Assembly (NCBI RefSeq): GCF_002215035.1
Contig: NZ_NKFP01000006.1
Coordinates: 1,004,530 to 1,068,529, forward strand
From: Leptolyngbya ohadii IS1
GTDB lineage: Bacteria; Cyanobacteriota; Cyanobacteriia; Elainellales; Elainellaceae
Length of the DNA: 64,000 bases
Direction of reading: 5' to 3'
The position numbers and the translations under genes are program-made. The stretch's first letter is position 1. The number at the start of each line of letters is the position of its first letter. The notes beneath the pieces are model-generated. The model was not told the DNA's origin. It saw only the letters and a list, made by a program, of their open reading frames with translations, and did no database searches. Of the stretch, positions 26,427 through 34,739 are shown piece after piece.

Positions 26427-28121
26427 CTACACTCCGCAAGTTTCTGTGCGAGAGAAGAAACAGAACCAACCCAAACGACCGCCACCTCCGTCGAAAAATA
26501 AACCCCAACTAAATAAGGGAGAAGTTCCTTTCGGAGATGATAAACAGGGGTTCAGGTCGGAGTAACTCAGCCACTTACCATCCTTACGCCAGCCTACGCA
26601 ATCGCAAAACTTGTACCAGATTTCATCACCTGGATATTTACCATCTAGCTTAGCACCGCACTCTACATAAATCTGCTTCTGAATACTGAAGCCGAACCTA
26701 CCGTTGCTGTACTTTACCCAGAGTTGGTCGATCGTCTTTAGATCTGTGCAGGGGAAGTTTAACAGTTCATGAGATGTGAGCCAATTTCCCTCTTTTTTTC
26801 CCACAGCCCGAATTATGGCTTTATAGGTTTCCTCATCTGCGGCATACCAGTCTTGTCCTTTCAACAGGTCACGCAGTTTCGTATAGTCAATTCCTTTTTC
26901 TGAACTGAGGTCGTCCTCTGGCACAGTCTGTCTAGTTTGCTGTTCTCTTACGGCGGTATCACCTGCATCTAAACTTGTTGGTTTTCCTTGCAGAGGTTGC
27001 CTTGCAGAAGCAGTCGTATCTGATGAGGACGGTGGATCTAGATCGAGACTATAGAAATCAAGAATCGGAAGAATATCTTCGTCGCGCAGTTTCAAGGCTC
27101 GCTGCAAACCTCGTAAGTCGTCCTGGCTATTCGCACTAAATTGAGGATCAAACTCCAGGGTTTCCTTGATTGCCTGTTCAAACTCGCCTAGCCTACGCCG
27201 ATACTCCTTACGATACTCCCTGTAAGGCTGTAGTACCTCTTTCGCAATCTGCTGTGCTTCCTCATGCGTTAAGCCTAATTCCTGCCTTCGATGGTTTAGT
27301 TGTCGCTGGTTTGCTGGAGAAAGGCTGCCCTGTCTGCGTTTTGCCAGTTCATCAAATTCTTTGCGGTAGGTTAATCGCGGATCGTCTTGCAGCGCACGAG
27401 CAATGAAAATCTTATAGCCTTCCCGTGCTGCATAAATTTCAGGCTGCATGGAGGGAGCGGCTTCTCGAACTTTTTCTCTGGCGTATTCGTGCAGTTCATC
27501 GACGGTAATTTGTCCATCGCCATTGCGATCGGCGGCTCCTGTTTCTAACCCCTCTACTAAATAGCGGGTGTATATTCCAGTTCCATCTTTTTCATAGGCG
27601 AAGTGAGTTGAGGAAGTTAATACGGCTCGTCCTTCGCCGCCAAGCTGCAAGTTTACGTCTACGGGAATGACCTCTGCCTTTCTTGCCGTCATGTCATTGG
27701 CAAAGGCTCCGCTAAAGCAGCAGTCCAGAATTAAAATCTGCCGCCGCGATCGACTCCGGCTCATGTAACCCTGTACAGCACTGGCAGGAACCGCCTTGGA
27801 AGTCCGAATTCGTCCCTCGGAATTCGTTTCGGTAATGCTGGTTGCGAAGTAAAGTGTGCCGTTGTCATCCCTCACGCCATGTCCGGCGAAGTAGAGAAGG
27901 ATTAAGTCGTCAGCACTACGATTCTCGGTCAATAGCGTTTCGATCGCTGATTCCATTTCAGTGCGATCGGGATTCGACAAAACCTGAACCTGATCAAAGC
28001 CGCAAACTTGGGAATTTTCTAAAACACGCTGCATCAGTTGAAGATCGCCTTGCGTTCCGGGCAATCTAGCCAATCCTTCGCCGTATTCACTTACTCCTAT
28101 CAGCAGCGCAATTTTCGCCAT
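26427..28121 (-). CDS. Caspase-like protease (orthocaspase) with EF-hand and C-terminal GUN4 domain
   Basis: A multidomain protein of 564 residues. A C14 caspase p20-like domain (1-190) has the catalytic His in FAGHGVRDDNG (about His82) and the Cys in ILDCCFSGAF (about Cys136). A perfect EF-hand loop follows at about 199-210 (DRNGDGQITVDE), suggesting Ca control. A charged helical region occupies about 235-350 (YRKEFDELAKRRQ, LQPYREYRKEYRRRL). After a low-complexity linker comes a GUN4 domain (IDYTKLRDLLKGQDWYAAD, then FPCTDLKTIDQLWVKYSNGRFGFS). GUN4 binds porphyrins. The last 30 residues are Gly/Phe-rich and atypical. This links protease activity to possible tetrapyrrole sensing. The start is taken at the second of two adjacent ATG codons. 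Confidence 0.85.
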   Translation of the reverse strand: MAKIALLIGVSEYGEGLARLPGTQGDLQLMQRVLENSQVCGFDQVQVLSNPDRTEMESAIETLLTENRSADDLILLYFAGHGVRDDNGTLYFATSITETNSEGRIRTSKAVPASAVQGYMSRSRSRRQILILDCCFSGAFANDMTARKAEVIPVDVNLQLGGEGRAVLTSSTHFAYEKDGTGIYTRYLVEGLETGAADRNGDGQITVDELHEYAREKVREAAPSMQPEIYAAREGYKIFIARALQDDPRLTYRKEFDELAKRRQGSLSPANQRQLNHRRQELGLTHEEAQQIAKEVLQPYREYRKEYRRRLGEFEQAIKETLEFDPQFSANSQDDLRGLQRALKLRDEDILPILDFYSLDLDPPSSSDTTASARQPLQGKPTSLDAGDTAVREQQTRQTVPEDDLSSEKGIDYTKLRDLLKGQDWYAADEETYKAIIRAVGKKEGNWLTSHELLNFPCTDLKTIDQLWVKYSNGRFGFSIQKQIYVECGAKLDGKYPGDEIWYKFCDCVGWRKDGKWLSYSDLNPCLSSPKGTSPLFSWGLFFDGGGGRLGWFCFFSRTETCGV

Positions 28122-28472
28122 CAATCCCGGTCAGTTTTGCTTTTTTCTACTCTAACCGCCAGATATGGAATTTTCTCATTCTGGTTGCGCTGCTTTCGCT
28201 TGCCTTTAGCCACTGGGTTTACTCGTGATCCGCGATCGCATCTAGATTTTGCCCAGAATGCGATCGTCCTGACTTCGGATAGACCAGATCAACCTTGAGG
28301 AATTGCCGCGAATCCAGGAAAAACCACCACGGCAAGAGTAAACTAAGTCTTGGCTAAACTTTGGCATTGGTGTCGGGATGCTTGAGTGTCCTTGAATCTG
28401 CCCTTGAATTGACTCTCTGCCGTTCAGTCCCTGCCGTTAAATTCCGCGATTGAGGCTTTTTGCTGAGGCGTT

Positions 28473-30275
28473 ATGAAACTGCGTCCTTTTCTGACCGTTC
28501 TTACTGCGATCGTCCTGGTGTTGATCTCCGCGAGTGTGGCGGGGGCAGTGTGGTTGAGCCGTCAAAGTCCCGTGGGGCTGGACGATAAGCGCATTTCAAG
28601 TCCTCCCGAAGCAGCGCTGTTTGTCTCCCGGCAGGCTCCGCTGATGCTGTCGCTTCAGATTAATCCCGATCGCCTCAAGGCATATCGTCTGACGAATGTA
28701 CCGATTGGGGAGCGGGCGCAAATTCAGGCACAGTTCGATCGCTGGCAGCGGCGGTTGCTCGGTGAATCCAAGCTGAGCTATGGCGATGATATTGCCCCCT
28801 GGGCAGCCGATGAAATGACGCTGGCACTGATGAATCCCGATGTTGATCGCGATCCGGCAAACGGACAGCAGCCCGGCTATTTGCTGGCGGTCGAGGTGGC
28901 TGATCCCACCCAGGCGCAGGCATCACTACAGCGGTTCTGGCGCAGTCAAACTTCTGCTCGCAATCAGGTCAAAGAAATGTTTGCTGGAGTTGAGCTAACC
29001 TACGCCAATAATGATTCGCGCCGTTCTTCAGGCACCGAAATAGAATCTCCTTCTTTAACTACGGCGATCGTCAGCGATCGGTTTGTGCTGTTTGCCAATT
29101 ATCCGAAGGTACTCAAGCAGGCGTTAAATAATGTGCAGGTGGCAGAGCTAGGACTCAATGCAGACCGCACCTATCAGCAGGCAGTAGAGCAGCTCAGCGA
29201 TCGGCGAATTGGCATGGCGTTTGTGAATTTGCCCCAGTTTGCGACGTGGCTGACAGCAGAACGACCTGAACCGATCGACTCCCGTTTAATTGCGGCATTG
29301 CAGCCCACAACCGAAGGCATTCTCGCAAAATTGACGCTGCTATCTCCTCCGAATTCTCTAAACCGTTCTCTGATTGATTCATCATCGGATTCTCGCGATC
29401 GGGCAAAGGATGTCTCCCAGGATCGCTCAACGGCAGTTCAGACAATTCTAAAAAACCTGCCTGCAAATAGCGTATTTGCTTTGAGCGGGGTCGATGTTGG
29501 GCAGACCTGGAAGGAAGTTCAGGCGGCGGATGTATCCTGGGCGGTTCCCCTACGAGAGACAGTCGATCGGCTTCAGCAGCAGTGGGATATTGATCTTGCC
29601 GCCGATCTGTTTCCCTGGATGCCGGGAGCATTTACGCTGGCGCTAGTTCCCCGCAGCGATGCTAGTGGGACGATCGCCAATGAAACAGGATTACTTCAGC
29701 AGTTTGATGCGGTCTTTGTGACGGAACGCTCGCCGGATGCGGAGGCGGGCTTAGACCAGCTCAATCGGATTGCGGTTCGCAGAGGGTTTAGCAGCGGCAC
29801 GTTTCAGCTTGACGATAGCAATGTGTTTGCCTGGACGAAACTGGAACCACAGCGATCGAGCAACAAACTCTCCCTGGCGGCAACGATAAAGGGTCTCCAT
29901 AGCCAGGTGGGAGAATATCAGGTGTTTGCAACGTCCGTAGAAGCCATGCAGCAGGTGATTGCAGCCAGTACCGCTGAAGCCCCGCCGTTTGTTCAGCAGC
30001 TTCTTGCCCGCCTGAATCAATCAGAAGATGAATCAGATGCATCAGCCCCCGGACTGGGGAACGATCGCTATCAGGGCTATGTGGATTGGACGGTATTTCG
30101 ATCGCGCTACGGCAATCAGCCTCTCGTGCAGCGGTTAGAGCAAACAGTAAAACCTCTGTTTGAAGGCTTGCAGACGGTGGCATTCACGGCAGAGGCGTCC
30201 AAAACCCAACGGGAGCAGAATCAGGCAGGTCGCTCCCTGGGAACCCTGCTGCTCAGATTCCAGGAACAGAAATAG
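28473..30275 (+). CDS. DUF3352 family secreted or membrane-anchored protein
   Basis: A 600-residue protein of the DUF3352 family, common in cyanobacteria and of unknown function. An N-terminal hydrophobic segment (FLTVLTAIVLVLISASVAGAVWL) serves as anchor or uncleaved signal. The rest is exported: SPPEAALFVSRQAPLMLSLQINPDRL, then DIAPWAADEMTLALM and repeated LAVEVADPTQAQ / AVFVTERSPDAEAG substrate-like lobes. Two similar halves suggest an internal duplication. No cysteines or catalytic motif stand out. It is divergent from the caspase-GUN4 gene across a 350-bp spacer in which I see no other gene. Confidence 0.75.
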   Translation: MKLRPFLTVLTAIVLVLISASVAGAVWLSRQSPVGLDDKRISSPPEAALFVSRQAPLMLSLQINPDRLKAYRLTNVPIGERAQIQAQFDRWQRRLLGESKLSYGDDIAPWAADEMTLALMNPDVDRDPANGQQPGYLLAVEVADPTQAQASLQRFWRSQTSARNQVKEMFAGVELTYANNDSRRSSGTEIESPSLTTAIVSDRFVLFANYPKVLKQALNNVQVAELGLNADRTYQQAVEQLSDRRIGMAFVNLPQFATWLTAERPEPIDSRLIAALQPTTEGILAKLTLLSPPNSLNRSLIDSSSDSRDRAKDVSQDRSTAVQTILKNLPANSVFALSGVDVGQTWKEVQAADVSWAVPLRETVDRLQQQWDIDLAADLFPWMPGAFTLALVPRSDASGTIANETGLLQQFDAVFVTERSPDAEAGLDQLNRIAVRRGFSSGTFQLDDSNVFAWTKLEPQRSSNKLSLAATIKGLHSQVGEYQVFATSVEAMQQVIAASTAEAPPFVQQLLARLNQSEDESDASAPGLGNDRYQGYVDWTVFRSRYGNQPLVQRLEQTVKPLFEGLQTVAFTAEASKTQREQNQAGRSLGTLLLRFQEQK

Positions 30276-31045
30276 CGCGATCGCAGCCAGGTTTCTGAGA
30301 CTTCCAGCAGGCAACGAGACAACGGGAACCGCCCTGCCGCTGCTGCGGAGTATGCCAGCATCGATTCAAACAGCGATCGCTTGCTGAAATAGAGCTGCAA
30401 TCATCGCAGGAAGGTTCGGTGAAAAAAGTGCCTGTGCTGCTTTTCGGGGATTGAACCAAAAGGGAACGATCAACCTGATTGGCAGGGAAGATATTCATGG
30501 TTTATCACAATCAGCGAGAGAGACAGACCGGGGGCTAACAGTCTAATCTGACAGTAAATCTTTGGCGGTGCTGCCGATGACCTGCTTGTGGCTCACCCGT
30601 TCAGGGAGTTTTTTTATTCCTGTCGGGTTAATTCCTCAGGTGATCTATTAAATCGATCGCTATTTCCATTTGTCCTATTTACATCTATCTATGGGCAGAT
30701 TTGCTAATAAAAAACGCTTAAATTCAAAACTAAAATGAACCTTCTATTCCTAGAAATTCTGGAATTTGAATTAGCAGGGCGGCAGCAATGAAGGGTCAAA
30801 TGCTCGCTAACGGGCTGGGGCAAATTGACGGATGATTCATTTGTTTAGGGTCTTTCAATAATATTAAAAGAAGTTTGCAAACCAAAATTATTTCTAGTTT
30901 TATTTGTGCTAGGAAATGGCTGTTTCTAAATTTCATTTCTGTAGTTCTTCTTAAGATTGCCGGAAGTCCCCCCGGAGGGGATTGAATTCAGCGATTGAAT
31001 TTGCGAACTTAACCCTTATTATTCCTAATGTAGTTCAGTCAATTT
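30276..31045. other. 770-bp leader and spacer upstream of the cobalt/nickel transporter
   Basis: This AT-rich spacer has no gene. A hairpin with a TCCCC/GGGGA stem lies near 30968-30983, about 60 bp before the cbiM start, and could regulate translation. I looked for the cobalamin-riboswitch B12 box and a NiCo-type motif and did not find either. Metal control, if any, must be by another mechanism. Confidence 0.4.
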
Positions 31046-31783
31046 ATGACTCAAGCTGTCTCTTTTGTCGCTGGTTTTTTGCCCTACCCTCAGCTAGCTC
31101 TGCACGTGCCCGATGGCTTTCTGAACTTGCCCGTTACGCTGATTACCTGGGTTCTTTCGATCGCCCTGATTGCGGTCTCGCTCAACAAAGTGCAGGCAGA
31201 ATATAAAGAACGCGCCGTTCCCCTAATGGGTGTTTGTGCAGCGTTTATCTTTGCGGCTCAGATGATTAACTTTCCCATTCCGGGTGGAACCTCCGGGCAC
31301 CTGTTGGGCGGAACGCTCGCCGGAATTCTGCTGGGTCCCTGGGCAGGGTCGCTCGTGATGGCGGTCGTGTTTATTGTGCAGGCGGTTCTCTTTCAGGATG
31401 GCGGCTTGACTGCTTTGGGAGCAAACATCTTCAACATGGGTTTGATTGGCACCTTCGCAGGCTACTACCTCTATAAGGCAATTCGCTCCAGCATTGGTAT
31501 GAATCGCTGGCGGGGTATGGCGATCGCTTCCTTTGTTGCTTCCTGGACGAGTGTCATGGTTGCTGCAATCTTCTGTGCGTTTCAACTCGCTTTCTCTGGC
31601 ACGATTCCCCTGGGGGTAGCTCTCACGGCAATGGCAGGCTGGCACTTTCTGATTGGCATTGGTGAGGCGCTGATTACGCTGGTGGTCGTGAGCTATGTCT
31701 GGCGTACCCGCCCCGATCTGCTGTTCGATCCGCCCCGTTCCCGAATGGTCAACTCCATGCCGCGTGCGGTTTCTCCTCGCTAG
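31046..31783 (+). CDS. cbiM: Energy-coupling factor cobalt/nickel transporter substrate-binding subunit CbiM
   Basis: A 245-residue polytopic S-component of the Co/Ni ECF transporter. The metal-binding N-terminal motif of CbiM/NikM (normally M-H-x-P-D-G-F-L) is present as LHVPDGFLNLPVT but starts at about residue 19, after a short hydrophobic lead (VSFVAGFLPYPQLA). Since the free amino end and this His chelate the metal in known structures, cleavage before LHVPDG would be required. The second ligand region, FPIPGGTSGHLLGGTLAG, and the NIFNMGLIG segment are intact. It is first of an operon with the PDGLE protein, cbiQ and cbiO. Co versus Ni specificity cannot be decided. Confidence 0.92.
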   Translation: MTQAVSFVAGFLPYPQLALHVPDGFLNLPVTLITWVLSIALIAVSLNKVQAEYKERAVPLMGVCAAFIFAAQMINFPIPGGTSGHLLGGTLAGILLGPWAGSLVMAVVFIVQAVLFQDGGLTALGANIFNMGLIGTFAGYYLYKAIRSSIGMNRWRGMAIASFVASWTSVMVAAIFCAFQLAFSGTIPLGVALTAMAGWHFLIGIGEALITLVVVSYVWRTRPDLLFDPPRSRMVNSMPRAVSPR

Positions 31784-31830
31784 TGTTCTTGTGTCCGTCT
31801 CTTCTTGCTAATGATTGAAGGAAATTTGCT

Positions 31831-32184
31831 ATGCGTCAGTCTTCTCGCAATCGTGCTTTTACCGTTCTAGGAATCAGTGTGGCGCTCCTAGTGGCGGTGT
31901 TCCTGTCACCCTTTGCCAGCACCCAGCCCGATGGACTCGATCGCGTTTCTCAGGATCATGGCTTTGATACTAAAGCGGCTGAAAATCCCCCGTCCCATCA
32001 GTTGCCTTTCTATTCCATCTTTGATGAATATGCAGTGCGAGGCGTTCCTGCTGCGATCGCGACTCCCCTGGCAGGTCTGGTTGGCACTCTGGCAACGTTT
32101 GGGATTGCCTGGAGCCTGGGCAAACTGCTCGTGAAGGGCGATTCCCCCACGCCGATCGATCGGATGCCCTCTGCGGATGAGTAA
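31831..32184 (+). CDS. cbiN: PDGLE-domain (CbiN-like) ECF transporter component
   Basis: A 117-residue membrane protein with two membrane segments. One is VLGISVALLVAVFLSPFA at the N-terminus; the other lies near the C-terminus (AIATPLAGLVGTLATFGIAWSL). Between them is the family motif TQPDGLDRVSQDHGF, the PDGLE signature with Asp in the last position. Proteins of this type replace or fuse with CbiN and are needed for metal uptake by CbiM. It lies 47 bp after cbiM with an AAGGAAA ribosome site, consistent with the same transcript. Confidence 0.85.
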   Translation: MRQSSRNRAFTVLGISVALLVAVFLSPFASTQPDGLDRVSQDHGFDTKAAENPPSHQLPFYSIFDEYAVRGVPAAIATPLAGLVGTLATFGIAWSLGKLLVKGDSPTPIDRMPSADE

Positions 32185-32226
32185 GCGGACAATTAAGCTG
32201 ATTTGAACAGATTAGGATCAAACTGA

Positions 32227-33012
32227 ATGCTGCTCCACATTGGCGCATTTCATCTGGATATCGATAGCCAGCACACCACACCCTGGCATCGACTCATCCC
32301 CAGAACACGGGTGATCTGCGCCCTTCTCTTTGTATTTGCCACTGCCCTTACGCCCAACGGGCGATGGCTCACCTGGCTAATTTACGGTCTGGGATTAGCA
32401 GGCTTGATCCTGACGGCACGCTTGACCCTGCCTGTGCTGCTGCGGCGAGTGGCGATCGAGTTTACGTTTATTAGCGTCGTGCTGTTTGGAACGCTGTTTC
32501 GAGAGGGTGGCGTGGTGCTGTGGCAGTGGGGCTGGCTCAAAATTACCACTGTTGGACTCACGATTCTGGCAAGCGTGGCGATTAAGGCATTGCTGTCGCT
32601 GCTAACGCTGAATTTGCTGGTGCTAACGACTTCCATTCCGGCTCTGCTGAACGCGCTGTCGGATCTCAAAATGCCGCCGCTGCTGATTGCGATTATTGCC
32701 TCCATGTATCGCTATATCAGCGTTCTGATGGATGAGTTTAACACCATGCGACGGGCGGCACAGTCCCGGAATCTGCTCAACCTTCGGGGTCGGCAGCGGC
32801 TTGTATTCGGCAATATGATGGGATCGCTGTTTGTTCGCACCTATGAGCGGGGCGAGCGCATCCATCAGGCAATGCTGTCTCGCGGCTACCAGGGCATTCC
32901 CCTCTTGCCGGACTGTCCCCATCCCGGTCAAAGCGATCGGACTGCGGTGATTCTGATGGTTCTGCTTCTCCTAGTCGGACAGGCGATTTATCTCAAAAAT
33001 GTTTTGCCATAA
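32227..33012 (+). CDS. cbiQ: Energy-coupling factor transporter T component CbiQ
   Basis: A 261-residue transmembrane coupling (T) subunit. It has five or more membrane helices and the two cytoplasmic Ala-Arg-Gly coupling regions of EcfT proteins: MRRAAQSRNLLN (first) and HQAMLSRGYQG (second). The second, A-x-x-x-R-G-Y, is the canonical motif that inserts into the ATPase groove. N-terminal LDIDSQHTTPWHRLIPRTRVI fits CbiQ. It follows the PDGLE gene by 42 bp. Confidence 0.9.
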   Translation: MLLHIGAFHLDIDSQHTTPWHRLIPRTRVICALLFVFATALTPNGRWLTWLIYGLGLAGLILTARLTLPVLLRRVAIEFTFISVVLFGTLFREGGVVLWQWGWLKITTVGLTILASVAIKALLSLLTLNLLVLTTSIPALLNALSDLKMPPLLIAIIASMYRYISVLMDEFNTMRRAAQSRNLLNLRGRQRLVFGNMMGSLFVRTYERGERIHQAMLSRGYQGIPLLPDCPHPGQSDRTAVILMVLLLLVGQAIYLKNVLP

Positions 33013-33327
33013 TTAACTCTAGAATCCTTTGCAGGATTGGTTTGCGTAGCGTAGCTAATTCATCTAGGAATCCTAAAACTCTCTTTTCGGGATTCTTCAC
33101 TCTGTTCACATAATGGCTGTACTGTATTCGTCAGACGATTCCATCAGGCGTTTCAAAAACTCTCACGGATGCTTTCACAAATACTGTTTTACCAGCAATG
33201 TTCACGAGTATCCGATCGAAACTATTCATCCCTGATCCAGTGCCTGTCTTGAATGTGCTTCGCTAACTTATCCTGCATTGGATTCTGAAGCTCAATTTGA
33301 TCATTCCAAACGTCATTTTCCGAACGA
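33013..33327. other. Spacer splitting the ECF operon
   Basis: A 315-bp gap lies between cbiQ and cbiO. A short hairpin (AATCCT-TTGC-AGGATT) stands just after the cbiQ stop without a T run, and a second weak GAATCC/GGGATTC pairing lies downstream. No gene is present. It may hold a processing site or an internal promoter for cbiO. Confidence 0.4.
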
Positions 33328-34128
33328 ATGCACCACAATCCGATTAGCATCGAGCAGCTCAGCTATACCTATCCAGACGGGACAAAAGCACTCAAAAATA
33401 TCAATCTATCGATTCGCGCTAGCGAAAAAGTGGCGATCGTCGGCGCAAACGGCTCTGGCAAATCAACGTTTCTGCTGCATCTGAATGGGTTACTGTTGCC
33501 CCAGACTGGACAGCTTGTGATTGGCGAAATGCCCGTGATCCCAGAAAACTTGACCGCCATTAGAAACTTTGTGGGGATTGTCTTCCAGAATCCAGACGAT
33601 CAGATTTTTATGCCAACCGTCTGGGAGGATGTTACCTTTGGTCCGATGAATCAGGGCTTGCGGGGTGCAGAACTCAACCATCGATCGCAGCACGCGATGT
33701 ACGCGATTGGACTGGAACCCGATCGATTTGCCGCCCGCAATGCGATGAATCTGTCCGGTGGTGAAAAAAAGCGCGTAGCGATCGCAGGCGTTTTGGCAAT
33801 GCAGCCCCAGGTTTTGGTATTGGATGAACCCACTGCCCAGCTCGATCCCCGCTCCCGGCGGCAGTTGATCCAGCTTTTGCAGGTGCTTCCCCTAACGCAA
33901 CTCATTGCCACCCACGATCTCGATCTCGCTGTAGAGCTATGTAGCCGCACGGTGGTTTTAAGCAACGGAGAAATTGTCTACGATGGCTCAACAGAAGTGG
34001 TGATGAACGATCGCGAATTTCTAGAGCAGCACGCCCTGGAAACGCCCCTTTGCTATACGCGCCCCTACTGTCAGATCGACGATCGCCCTGTTGAACGACC
34101 TCATCCAGCAACGCTGGGAGAACTGTAA
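33328..34128 (+). CDS. cbiO: Energy-coupling factor transporter ATPase CbiO
   Basis: A 266-residue ABC ATPase that drives the CbiM-CbiQ transporter. Walker A is VGANGSGKST, the Q-loop is VFQNPDDQIFMPTVWEDVTFGP (the ECF A-component hallmark, split across the motif), the signature is LSGGEKKRVAIAGVLAM, Walker B is VLVLDEPTAQLDPRSR, and the switch His is in IATHDLDLAVELCS. It is the fourth ECF gene but is separated from cbiQ by 315 bp. A three-copy 16-bp tandem repeat covers its last codons and stop. Confidence 0.92.
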   Translation: MHHNPISIEQLSYTYPDGTKALKNINLSIRASEKVAIVGANGSGKSTFLLHLNGLLLPQTGQLVIGEMPVIPENLTAIRNFVGIVFQNPDDQIFMPTVWEDVTFGPMNQGLRGAELNHRSQHAMYAIGLEPDRFAARNAMNLSGGEKKRVAIAGVLAMQPQVLVLDEPTAQLDPRSRRQLIQLLQVLPLTQLIATHDLDLAVELCSRTVVLSNGEIVYDGSTEVVMNDREFLEQHALETPLCYTRPYCQIDDRPVERPHPATLGEL

Positions 34129-34162
34129 TTTGGGAGAACCGTAATTTGGGAGAACTGTAATA
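34115..34162 (+). repeat. 16-bp tandem repeat, three copies, over the cbiO stop codon
   Basis: The unit TGGGAGAACTGTAATT is repeated three times with one substitution in copy two. The first copy encodes the end of CbiO including its TAA, so later copies are in the spacer before the cupredoxin gene. Confidence 0.85.
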
Positions 34163-34231
34163 TCGAAATGCCCCTGAAAATGCAAAGATCAAAATATATT
34201 TTTTGCGAATGAATTTTTAAGGGGCTATAGA

Positions 34232-34675
34232 ATGCGTTTCAAAATTACTCTAGCTGCTTGGCTGATAGGCATAGTCTGGGCATTGTGTAATCCGATCGTT
34301 CCTCCAGTCTGGGCAGCCAATAAACCCGCCGTTCAGGAAATCCAGGTTCATCTCAGCAATGAAGCAGACGAATTAAAATTTGTGCCCGATCGCCTGGAAT
34401 TTGAGGCAGGCAAACGCTACAAGCTAATTCTCGACAATCCAAGCCACCAGAAGCACTACTTTACTGCCAAAGATTTTGCCGACGGGCTATGGACGCAAAA
34501 AGTCGAAGCCGGGAACGTTGAAATTAAGGGCGCAATCCACGAACTGGAACTGAAGCCCGAAGCGATCGCCGAATGGGTCTTTGTCCCCCTCAAACCCGGA
34601 ATCTACGAAGTTCGCTGCACGATCGTTGGACACACTGAAGCCGGAATGAAAGGAACGCTGGCGATCGTCGATTAG
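34232..34675 (+). CDS. Secreted cupredoxin-domain protein
   Basis: A 147-residue exported protein with a Sec signal (ITLAAWLIGIVWALCNPIVPPVWA, cleavage near WAANKP). The mature part is a cupredoxin fold: EFEAGKRYKLILDNPSHQKHYFTAKDFA, then GIYEVRCTIVGHTEAGMKGTLAI. The type 1 copper ligands expected of the fold are all visible: a His in HQKHYF, Cys in EVRCTI, His in VGHTEA and Met in AGMKG. It follows the Co/Ni ECF genes on the same strand after about 100 bp. The order suggests it could be a periplasmic metal carrier or redox partner, although copper is the usual metal of this fold. Confidence 0.8.
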   Translation: MRFKITLAAWLIGIVWALCNPIVPPVWAANKPAVQEIQVHLSNEADELKFVPDRLEFEAGKRYKLILDNPSHQKHYFTAKDFADGLWTQKVEAGNVEIKGAIHELELKPEAIAEWVFVPLKPGIYEVRCTIVGHTEAGMKGTLAIVD

Positions 34676-34696
34676 CAAAGAACTTCTGTAAGCAAA

Positions 34697-34738
34697 ACTC
34701 CCCTCGCCCAAATTGGGAGAAGGGTCGGGGGTGAGGGC
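34697..34738. repeat. Dispersed palindromic spacer element
   Basis: CTCCCCTCGCCCAAATTGGG continues into an AGAAGGGTCGGGGGTGAGGG arm, with a GCCCAAATTGGG stem. This is a familiar type of short repeat in cyanobacterial spacers. It lies between two convergent genes and may act as a terminator. Confidence 0.6.
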
Positions 34739-34739
34739 A

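Noticed and set aside
26353-26565. 70-codon plus-strand frame at the end of the caspase gene
   Set aside because: It is the complement of the GUN4 gene's end; no ribosome site or family.
30276-31045. Cobalamin or NiCo riboswitch before cbiM
   Set aside because: The B12 box and the conserved core sequences were not found on the plus strand.
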